DNA of 61,960 nucleotides, from NCBI GenBank assembly GCA_029339195.1, contig JAPTJF010000385.1, forward strand, positions 1 to 61,960, read 5' to 3'. The notes below the pieces were generated by a model. The model was given only the letters and a program-made list of their open reading frames with translations, searched no databases and had not been told where the DNA came from. Positions 11,691 to 21,300 of this stretch are shown here, piece after piece (position 1 is the stretch's first letter; each line of letters begins with the position of its first letter). Source of the DNA: Micractinium sp. NFX-FRZ. Taxonomy: Eukaryota > Chlorophyta > Trebouxiophyceae > Chlorellales > Chlorellaceae. Both the position numbers and the translations under genes were made by a program.

Positions 11691-14600
11691 TCAGCTGCCA
11701 TAGGGCTGCGTGCGCACTGCCTTGCCACTGCCCATCGCATCAACCAGCCACCCACGCAGCCGCTGGGACAGCCCCAAGCCCACGCCGCCCGCTCCGCCAT
11801 TTACCCCGTAGCTGCAGCCACAGGGCAGGGGAGCAGTGAGAAGAGAGCACGTGCATGGTGAGAAGCACAGCGGCAGGGAGCCGGGGGGAGGAGCAAACGC
11901 ATGTGGGGCGGCGCGATGGCGAGCAACGCAGCGCAACGGCAGAGCAACGCAGCTCGCCGCGCCCCCCTCTGCTGCTCGCCGCGCAGCCAAGTACGGCCCG
12001 CTATCCTGGACCAGCCTCCCCCCGTCCCACACTGAACGCATCCACACCCAGCGCCAGCCGTGCCCCTTCCCAGCTCCAGCCCGGACCCTGCGTGCAGCGC
12101 CTTTCAAGATACCACGGCCCTACGTGCTGCCTCACCCTCTCACCACCGCACCCCAGCCAGACAGCACACCCCCCCCGCACTCCAGCGGCCCCCCTCCTGC
12201 CCCCCGTCGTGATCGTGGGCGCCCCTAACTGCCCCAGCATTCGACAGATGCGCTGCGCCCGCCAGCTCTGGCAGCACCCAGCGGGGCCCCAGGCAAGAGG
12301 TTAGCAGCAGGAACCAGACACTAGTAGCAGGAATCAGTGCATGCCTCGCAGTGGCTGCCCTTACCGTGTGCGCTGCACCGCCTCCACCAGCTCCGGGAGC
12401 CCCACTGCATCGTTGCTGCTGCGTGCCGCCAGGAAAGCGGCCTCGTTCACAACATTGGCCAGCTCGGCGCCGCTGAAGCCTGCAGGGTGGGGGGCGGGCA
12501 GGTGGGAGGCGGGCAGGGCAGGGTCAATTTCAGGCGGCAAATAACAGGGCAGGCTCAATTTCAGCGTTGGCCAGCTCAGCGCCGCGGAAGCCTGCAGCAG
12601 GGCCCAGGCAGGCGGGAGGCGGGCAGGGCAGAGTCATTGTCAGCACTGGCCAGCTCAGCGCTGCTACAGCCTGTGGGCAGCTGGGGAGGCGGGGCAGGCC
12701 TTGATGGTGCCTTGTCAGCATGTGCCAGCATGTATTGACAGCATGTGCCAGGCAGAGCACTTTGGGCATGCCCTCCCCACCTGACGTGATCTTGGCCACC
12801 GCCTCGCAGGCCAGGTCGCGGTCGTGCTGCGTGGCCACGGGCACGCCGCGCAGGTGCACACCCAGGATGGCGGCACGCGCCTCCTCGCCGGGCAGGGGCA
12901 CAGTCACCTGCGGGGTTGGGGTGGGGGGGGAGGGGGAGCACGCATGGAGTGGATTCAAAAGGTGTGCTCAGTAACGAGCAGGGGAAGGCATGGGCGGGGG
13001 CAGGGGCACGGCCACGCGCCCCGGGGGGGTGGGAGATCAGGGGGAGATGGCAAGTCGACTGCGCTTTGCCAGCCCCGACAGGCAACCCCAGCCCCCCCCC
13101 CAACAGCCTTCAGACAACAGGGCAGGCAATGCCCGCGCACCGCCCTCCAAGCCCCACCTTGCGCGACAGGCGCCCCGGACGCAGCAGCGCCGCATCCAGC
13201 ACATCCGGCCGGTTGGTGGCAGCCAGCAGCAGCACACCCGGCCGCCCCTCAAAGCCGTCCAGCTCTGCGCAGGGGGGGAGGGTATGGCATAATGGATAAT
13301 GTCTAGCAAGAACTAGGGAGCAGTGCGAGGTTCAGAAAGCGGAACACGCCACCACAGGCAGACAGAAGCGCGGGTCAAGCCCTCGAGCCGTCCAGCTGTG
13401 CGCAGGGTGGCAGGGGCGGTGTGGGGCGCCCACGGTGAGGGCCGGGCACACCCCGGGAGGGAGCAGGGCAGTGGTGGTGCACGGGGCGAGGGCCGGGCGA
13501 GTCCAGTTGCAGGCAGGGATGGTGCACGGGATGGGGCGGGCTGCACGGCTCATGTTTGCCTCACTACCCCGCCAGCCTGCCCTGCCTCCCCCATGCATGC
13601 AGTGTCCAACCTCGCCGTGTGCCCCACACTTGCCCGCCCCACACCACATCCCGCCCTACACCCCTCAGCCTCCTCAGGCAACAAGTGACCTCCTGCACGC
13701 CACGGCCGTGCTTGGGGCAGCTGGGGCAGCTCCGGCACCCCTTCCTTCCCCACTCCACCCTGGCCCCTCCCCACTCCACCCAGCACACACCTGTGAGCAG
13801 CTGGTTCAGCGTCTGGTCCCGCTCCTCGTTCAGGCCAATGCCACGCTTCCCGCCTGCGGAGGGAAGGGGGCAAGCAGGGGCGTTGGGCAGGGCCGGTTGC
13901 ACCTTGGGCAGGCTCAAGCTGTTGCATCACCCACGCACCCACCCACACACCTATCGTCACTCGCCGCCCGAGTTTGCGACCCACTGCGTCCAGCTCATCA
14001 ATGCAAACCACACACCCGCCCACAAGTGCCACTCTCGAACAGACGTCCCACAGTAACCCCATGCCCCGCTCACCCACAGCGTGCAGCTCGGCGATGAAAC
14101 ACCACCCACGCATGCACTGCCCCCCACCCATGTCCTCAAGACACCCTGTGCATGAACCCGAATGAACTGGTTTGTTTGCTCACCCACAGCGTCCAGCTCG
14201 TCGATGAACACGACGCAGGGCGACTTCTTGCGCGCCTCGGCAAACAGCTCGCTGCAGGAGGCGGGGGGTGGAAAGATGGCGTGAGCATGTGCAGGGGCGC
14301 CCGGCTGGTGGAGAGAGCGAGTAGCAGGCTCGGTGCGCAAAGGCAGGGCGGGCGGGCAGAGCGGCCACACCCTGCTGCCCCTGGCCCTGCTCGGTCGCCC
14401 TCCTGCCGCGAAGCCTTGTGCTGCGCCCGCCGTGCAGTGCCAAACTGTTGCTTCCAAAAGGTGCTGCCATGAAGTGCTCCCCGCCCTCCCCCACTGGCAG
14501 CAGCGGCAGCTGGGAGCCACAGGCCCAGTGCCCGGTGCCCTCACCGGATGCGTGCCGCGCCTCGCCCCACAAACAACTCGACAAATTCAGAGGCGGACAC

Positions 14601-15221
14601 GGCAAAGAAAGGGACGCCCGCCTCGCCCGCCACCGCCCGTGCTGCAGCAGGGGGAAGTGCAGGGGTACACAGTGGGGTGTGGGGGGAACGTGAGAAATGG
14701 CCGCTGCCTGAGGGACGCAGGCCATTGACTGAAGCCAATGGGCACATTTGGTGCTCGGCGCCAGCAGCAGGAACGTGCGCCTGCCCAGGCCGCAGCGCTC
14801 TCTACGCCGCCCCCTGAACCTGCTGCCCGGCAGCACGCCCCCTTACCGAGCAGCGTCTTGCCGGTGCCCGGCGGCCCTGACAGCAGCACGCCGCTGGGCA
14901 TCTTGGCGCCCAGCCGAGCAAACTTGCTGCTGTTCTTGAGGCAGGCAACCACCTGCGGGGGGGGGGGGCAGGTAGGGAGCGGAAGTGGGAGTAGCAGAGC
15001 GGTCGGCGGCAGAGAGGGTGGCACACTCTCCCCCCACCCTGTCTCATGAGATCGTTGCTGGCTCCCGGTGGACTTGAAATGTAATTGATTGATAAGCAGT
15101 GGCAGGCAGGGCGAGAGGCTGAGCACAGCCATGTCTGTCGCATCATCCGCCACAGGAGATGGCGGTTCCCAACCGTGTGTGTGTGCCACCCTTTGACGCA
15201 CCGCACAGCCTTGAGACAGCT

Positions 15222-15284
<63 letters not shown>

Positions 15285-17902
15285 CAGCAGCAGCAGCAGC
15301 AGCAGAAGCAGCAATAAGGGGGCGTTGCCCTTGCTACGCACGCGCGCCCTACCAAGTGCAAAAAAACAAAAACGAGCCGATGCCCAGCCCCACCCCCCCA
15401 CCGCTCCACCGCAGGCTCTCACCTCTGCCAGCTCCTGCTTGGCGGCATCCATCCCCGCCACGTCAGCAAAGGTGGCAGCAGGCACCTCGCTGCTGCCGGC
15501 ATTGCTGGGCTTCCGCCTCCTGCCATGGCAGCCGGTTGGCATGGAGGGCAGGCAGGCAGGCAGGCAGGCAGGTGAGCGGGAAGCCGGGTGGAGCGGGGTT
15601 GGGTCGGTGGAGGCGTGTGTTGGAGTCCAACCGGCAGGTGCGCCTGCGCCATCAGACGCACAGACAAGTGCATGCGGCCCAGCACCGTGTTGCGATGCGT
15701 GCACGCAGCAGGCAGGCCAGTCAGAGAGCACGTCAACCCAAGGCACAAGCCAGGGTGCGGGTGCTGCCCCTGCAAGCAGAGGGCTCACTTGCCGCCGCCC
15801 GCCTGGTTGCGCAGGAATGAGCGCATGATGAGGATGAGGGGCATCAGCGGGATCCACAGCAGCATCGCAGTACCAAACACCCTGCGGGGGGGGGGAAGAG
15901 GGGGGGGGGGGCATGGCGGGGGCGGAGATGTGCGGGTGGGAGGGTGCAGGGAGGGGGAAGTGAGCGGGTGTGAGGGCGAGGCGGGTGCAGGGAGGGGGCA
16001 GTGAGCGGGAGGGCAGCGACACGACACATGGCCGGGTGGTTAGGGCTGTCACAGTGTGCGCTCTCACCCGCGGCTCCCCCGCACACACACCTGTTTGACG
16101 CTCCCAGCACGGCCTCTTGCCCTCACCCTGTTTGCTTGCTTCCCGCCGTCACTCTGTCAGCACCCCAACCGGCAAGTGTGCTGGCCTCCAGCCTCACCTC
16201 CCGGTAGCCCTGCTGCCTCCTTCCTGCCCCCTCTGCTTGAATCCCTCGCCATAGCTTTATACCGTGATGTGCTGCCCTTGCCCACCTTCCTTGTCTGCTC
16301 CCTCCCACTCCGGGGTGTACGGGTGTACGGGTTTACGGGTAGGGTTAAACCAAAAGGGTAAAACCCCCAAAACCCTAAACATCCTAAAACCCTGTCCCGC
16401 TCCCTCCCAACTCCGACGGGATGCAGGCGGTTCAACACTCCCTGGCCAGCATGGCCCTACCGAAACCCCTGCCCCAGCCTGCAACCTGCCACGCCACGCC
16501 CAGCAGCTGGGTGAACCAACCTAGTAGGTACACCCCAAAACCCCTTTGCTCACCTGACCAGGGTGTTTGAGAAGCCCTGCTTCAGCACTCCAAACTCCAC
16601 GCCCGCCGCCATGAGCGTGGGTATCAGGGCCGTGTCCGCCGCAATCCGCTTGGTGTAGAACTGGCGTGGGGCGGGGCCGCTGCCGTGCACCGTCACAGTC
16701 GCAGTGGCGGCGGCGCTGCTGGCGGCACCGGCTGCGCTGGCATCCCCGATGCTGCTGCCGTCAAAGGCAGCCGAGGCGCTGCCAGCCCCGGCAGCTGCCA
16801 CCTGTGCTGCGCGCGGCGCCACCAGGGCGGCGGCGCTGCTGTGTGGCCTCAGGTCGAATGTGACTCGGTTGGAGGACTCCTCGAAGCGGGCCGCCCGCAC
16901 GTTGCCGCTACGCACCAGGCCCAGGAACTCGCTGTACATGAGCTGCGGGGGGGGGGGAGCATGAGGCGAGAGCGGGAGGCACGGGGTGGGATCACGGGGA
17001 GTGCCTGTGTGGGATGGAAGGGGCGAGCGGCAGGCGGGGAGATGCTGCCAGCGGCACAATGAGCTGCATGTTGGTGACCAACCAACGTGAGTGTATGATG
17101 GCTGATCTTGTGTGTGTGAGGCAAAGGCGACGTGCATGGCAGGCGATGTTGCAGCCAGCGCGTGGCAGCGGCTGGTTGTAACGCCCTCGCCACCTGCGTC
17201 GCGAAGGTACACCTTCCAACGAGCGGCCACTGCCGCCTGCCACCAACCCTCACAGCGCAGTCCCCTACCTCCAGTGTGTTGCTGCTGCTGCCTCTGCCCC
17301 GGCCCCCCGTCACAACCCATCCACCCACACACCTCTTGGGGGCCAGCACAGCGCCCGCGGCTGGAGGCCAGGGAGAGGAGGCTGCCCAAACAGAACATGA
17401 ACCCAATGGTCAGCAGGCGGCGCAGCGTGGTGATGCTCTTCAGGGTGCCCAGTGCCGCCAGCGCTCGCTTCAGCCGCTCGCCCACCGCGCCGCGCTGCCC
17501 CTGCTGCCGCTCCCGGCGGCCGCCATTGGCGGGGTCGCCGCTGCCGCCGCTGCTGCTGCCACTGCTGCTGGCCGGCGGCTGCTCGCGCAGGCTGCGCATA
17601 GGCACCACATCGGGGGGAGGCGGAGTGCTGCTGCTGCTTGGTCGGCTGCCATTGCTGCTGCTGCTGCTGCTGCTGCTGGCAGAGGCTGCAAAATCTGCAT
17701 CAGCGCTGCCGCCGCCGGCGCCAGTGCCGCCTGCTGCCGCCGCTGGCGGTGCCGGCGCCAGTGCCCGAAGCCAGTGCGCTCTGGAGCCAGGCGCAGCCGT
17801 GTGCGGCAATCCTACATGCACACGCTGTCGCGCCAGCAGCCTGGGCGCCGCTGGTCTGGTCCGCAGGCAGGTGTATTGTAGGCCCGACATGCAGACGCGC
17901 AT
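11691..17902 (-). CDS. FtsH-like AAA+ protein lacking the M41 peptidase domain (661 aa)
   Basis: FtsH proteins are membrane AAA+ proteases. Thirteen exons: 17333-17902, 16554-16942, 15789-15881, 15423-15519, 14847-14952, 14545-14641, 14184-14251, 13951-13983, 13791-13853, 13158-13264, 12781-12907, 12365-12479, 11691-11811. An Arg-rich leader and Ser/Pro/Ala-rich region precede a first membrane segment (about 167-188); the FtsH periplasmic-type domain ([13 protein letters not shown]) and a second segment (about 322-342) follow. The AAA module is intact: Walker A GPPGTGKT (409-416), pore loop FVELFVGRG, Walker B VVFIDELD (D468, E469) and an arginine-finger stretch [16 protein letters not shown]. 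After the AAA lid ([15 protein letters not shown]) only about 40 residues remain (GTRYGVNG-type joint reads RTRYGVNG), ending PYGS. No HExxH or peptidase helices follow. Exon 8 (33 nt) is the least certain exon. Plastid or mitochondrial targeting is inferred. It shares its upstream region with NASP. Confidence 0.9.
12455..12685. repeat. Triplicated 5' edge of FtsH-like exon 12
   Basis: TTGGCCAGCTCGGCGCCGCT (start about 12455, the true exon edge on the plus strand) recurs in weaker form at about 12567 and 12647, each with AAGCCTGCAG- or ACAGCCTGTG-like acceptor sequence. The first two copies also share the following GGGAGGCGGGCAGGGCAG. In protein terms the copies read [18 protein letters not shown] and GCSSAELAS. 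Confidence 0.85.
13250..13405. repeat. Duplicated 5' edge of FtsH-like exon 10
   Basis: AAAGCCGTCCAGCTCTGCGC (13251, real exon edge plus acceptor) and GAGCCGTCCAGCTGTGCGCA (13385) lie about 133 bp apart; the second copy is inside the preceding intron. Confidence 0.75.
13976..14208. repeat. Triplicated Walker B exon edge of the FtsH-like gene
   Basis: On the plus strand CACCCACAGCGTCCAGCTCG (about 14181, true 3' edge of exon 7 with its donor) recurs as CACCCACAGCGTGCAGCTCG (about 14071) and as a third copy at about 13976-14006. The third copy still encodes IDELDAVG and runs into RKLGRR, the expected continuation of FtsH after Walker B. Modelled exon 8 starts inside this third copy. Confidence 0.85.
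15216..15312. repeat. CAG/CTG trinucleotide tract in an FtsH-like intron
   Basis: About 30 nearly uninterrupted GCA/CAG units on the plus strand, between FtsH-like exons 5 and 4. It is intronic, so it does not encode polyglutamine in this model. Unit number is likely to vary between strains. Confidence 0.9.
16310..16410. repeat. Telomere-like degenerate repeats in an FtsH-like intron
   Basis: GGGTGTAC is repeated and grades into GGGTTTACGGGTAGGGTT, followed after a few bases by AACCCCCAAAACCCTAAAC and CCTAAAACCCTG. The second part contains CCCTAAA, the plant-type telomere unit. G-rich and C-rich halves form an imperfect inverted repeat, and a GCTCCCTCCCA(A)CTCCG string flanks both sides. Confidence 0.7.
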
Positions 17903-18317
17903 TGCGAGCTGTTGCAGTATCAGAACGTTCTGAGGACGAACTCCGATCTGTGTGCGGGTGGGGCTTGGGGTTGGGTGGGGAGAAATAAGGTGGGGACACG
18001 TGCCGGCGGTTCACTGTCTTTTGCGCCCGTCAGCACCCTTCTACAACCTTGATCGCTCGTAGCGGTCCAACAAGACCATTGTCAGGCGGTTTCACGCCGG
18101 CGGGCGACAGCACACGTGGCGCCAGCCTGGCGTTCTTCAAATGACAGGGGGGCGCTCTAGGCGGTGCGCGCAGGCCAACCGACGTTGGAAATTCTGCGGT
18201 GGAGCGCAGGCTCTGGGTTTGCGGAGGCACGTCCGCTCAACTGATCGCCGCTTTGCAGCTTGCGCACTCTCTCCCAGCAAGCCTCAGATCGTGTCCTTAC
18301 GCATCTGCCAGTCAAAA
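17903..18317. promoter_or_regulatory. Shared divergent promoter region, FtsH-like gene and NASP
   Basis: 415 bp separate the two start codons, which point away from each other. Both core promoters and 5' UTRs must lie here. No TATA box or named motif was recognised. Confidence 0.65.
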
Positions 18318-21300
18318 ATGGCCGACGAGGCGGGGCCCAGCGGCACCGGCACCGGCAAGGTGTCGCCCGAGGTGCTGGCGGAGGCAGGCGCCAAGTTTGA
18401 GCGCGGCATCCAGTGCATCCGGGTATGTATAGGGTGTGGAACACAAGGCCGTGCGAGATCCGAGCAGCGCACCGGCGTGCAGTACTGTCTGTTCGGCCTC
18501 CCGCCGCCAGTCGCGTCGCTCAGTGCCTGCCGCTTGCCTGCCTTGCTTGCCTGCCCTGCTGTTACCTCTGCCCATCTTCTCGACCTCCTCTGCGCCTGCA
18601 GACAAACGACCTGGAGCAGGCGGTGCAGCTGTTTGCAGAGGTGCTGCAGGTCCGCACGGAGCACTATGGAGGTGAGCGGGCGGGCAGCCGTCAGGGCCAA
18701 GGGATGGCAGGGATAGGGTGCCAGGCAGGGCGGCGTGCTAGGAGTGACAGCAGCCAGCACGCGGTCGTGCAGCTGGTGGTTGTCGCAGTGGCAGTGGGTG
18801 CTGCAGGAGGCCAGGGTGGGCTGGAGCTTTGGCTCACCATTCGCCCTGCCGCCGCCGCCCCTGTTCCAGCCCCCCTCCTCTCCCTGTCGTGCTGCAAATG
18901 GGCCTGGTATGTGCCCCCGCCCTTTATCTGACAGCTTGCCCCGCCCCACAGACTCCCAACATATTCGGATCCCCCCCGCACATGCACCCTTGCCACGTGC
19001 TGGCCCCGGAGTGCGCGCCCCCGCCTACAGCCGCTGCGCTGCTGCCAGCCCGACATAGCCTGCCTCACTCCGCCTTCACCCGTACCCACCATGGTTCTAC
19101 AGAGCTGGCCCCGGAGTGTGCCTCCGCCTACTACCGCTACGGCGCCGCCTTGCTTTACCAGGCCCAGGACTCTGGCGACGTGTTTGGGTCGGGCGTGAAG
19201 GATGCGGAGGAGGAGGGGGACGAGGGGGAGGAGCAGGAGGAGGCGGGGGCAGGTGCGTGGGGGCCTCTAGGTGGGAACTGTGTTAAGGGGGTGCCGGCGG
19301 TTAGTGTGCCGGCGGGATTCTTGTTGTGACTTGAGGTAGCGCTTGGTGGGCTGTCGGCAGGGCCGGAAGGGCCTCCATCCACAACTCTGCCCCCTGCCAG
19401 CCGCACGAAGGCACCCGCATGCTGCCTCCTCACCGTAATACTCCCGTCGCCATGCTCCCTCACGCAGACGACAAGGAGAATGGCGGCAAGGGGAAGGGCA
19501 AGGCGCCTGTGGCTGCGCCCGGCGAGGGCGAGGAGGAGGAGGAGGGCGAGGAGTGTGAGCACCGCTGCCAGCAGTGCTGCTGCGCTGCAGCATGGCTTGG
19601 CTGCTCCCACTCAACGTGCATATGCTGCTGCCACCAAAGAGACTGCCCCAGCGGCTCTTGCCTTCTCTCATCCCCCCCTTGCTCCCGCCGCTCCCCCCGC
19701 CTGGCACGCCAGCAGCCGGCCACGTCGGCGGCAGCGACCGGCAGCTGGCGTGTGAGAGCTTTGAGCCTGCCTGAGAGCCTGCCTTGTCAGTGCTGCGCTC
19801 TTCGTCCTCAACCATTTGAGAAAAAATGGTTGCATTCCATTTAAATGGTTGCATCCATTTGAACCTCCTTACCCTGCAGCGGGGGACAGCGGCGGCAGCG
19901 ACCTGCAGCTGGCGTGGGAGAACCTGGACACAGCCAAAATCATCTGGCAGAAGGCGGGGGAGGAGGCGCACGCGCAGCAGCTGGCAGGTAGCGAGGGGGC
20001 AGGGACGGGCGACTGGGTGGCGGTAAGGCAGGTTTGGCATGGGTGTGCCACATGCACCGTCTGCATACTCTCCCTTGTGCTGGCCAGTTGTGGCGGGCTC
20101 AGACAGTGGGCAGCGGCAATCGGCCCATCACCTGCCTGCCTGTGGCCGCTGCGCCTGTGGCCCCCACCCTCACTCGGCGCACCAATGGCCCCTGGAAGAA
20201 GCCCAACCAGGCGAGTGATTGTTGCCCTCACTCTGCCAACCCGCGTGCCCCCCATACACTGACCCTCCGCCCCCAGATGTGCACGGCCTGCTGGGCGACG
20301 TGGCCATGGAGAGCGACGACTTTGCCACCGCCCTCACCGAGCTGGACGCCGCGCTGGGGCACCTCCAGAAGTTTGTGGGGGTGAGTCTCTGCTGTTTCAA
20401 GGCTGGCAACCGGCTGTGTTCCAGCTGTGCTCCCCTGATTTCCTTGCCAAGCTATTTGCCGTGCTGGGGCACCTCCAGAAAGTCTGTGGGGGCGAGTTTT
20501 AAAGGCAGGCAGCCGACAGCAGCTGTTGGTTTCCCCCTTCTGTCTGGAACGAGCTGGGTGCCGTGCTGAAGCGCCTCTCAAGTGTTTGGGGTGGGCCTGG
20601 CGGGGTGCTGGCTTCCACATTCACTTGTCTGGACCGCCGCTGCGCACGTGCATGCGGCTGCACAAGCGACCGTCGTCCTGCCCTGCTCCCTGCCTTGCAC
20701 TCGTCCAACTGCCGCTCACAGCCCCACGGCTCCTCGCCACTCTCTCCCCCCACTGTCTGCACTGGCAGGAGGACGACCGGCGCATTGCCGAGGTGCAGTA
20801 CAAGCGGTGCTGCGCGCTGCAGTTCAGCGGGGAGGTGGAGGCGGCGCTGCCGGCAGTGCAGGTGAGCCAGCTGGTGTGCGCATGTTTCTTGATTTTCGAC
20901 GCGCAGGCGTAGTTGTGATTTTGACGCGCAGCGTAGCTGGGCAGGCGGAGATGGGGCTGCCGGCGGTGGAGGCGGGCGGCTGGGCCACAGCTGGGCCGGC
21001 TTCGGAGTGCGAGGGCCACCAGGTGCTGCTGGGAAGCAGGTGGTGGCTCCCGTTTGGCGGTCCATCCGGATGCCCCACAATACAAACCATGCACACCGTC
21101 TTGCCGGAAGTTAGAACTACCCGCCCCCCGGCCGATCAGGCGCTCCCCCCTCCTCCCCTGCAAGCCACTTGTGCCTGCCTGTCCAAGATGGCTGTACTGC
21201 ACGCGCCGCACTCACTCCCGCCACTGCCCACTGTCTAATCTGCCCCTGCAGGCTGCCTGCGACTGCCTGTCAAAGCGGCAGGAGGTGCTGCAGGGCAAGC

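Noticed and set aside
11691..12364. A hidden FtsH peptidase exon
   Set aside because: No HExxH or other M41 motif was found in any minus-strand frame, and exon 13 with its stop and TGTAA signal fits in phase.
13951..14251. Second and third [12 protein letters not shown] peptides read as extra AAA domains
   Set aside because: They are about 100 bp apart, decayed, and lack the rest of an AAA module; duplicated exon edges explain them.
15216..15312. Polyglutamine, polyserine or polycysteine protein from the CAG tract
   Set aside because: The tract lies between two FtsH-like exons with good splice sites, so it is intronic.
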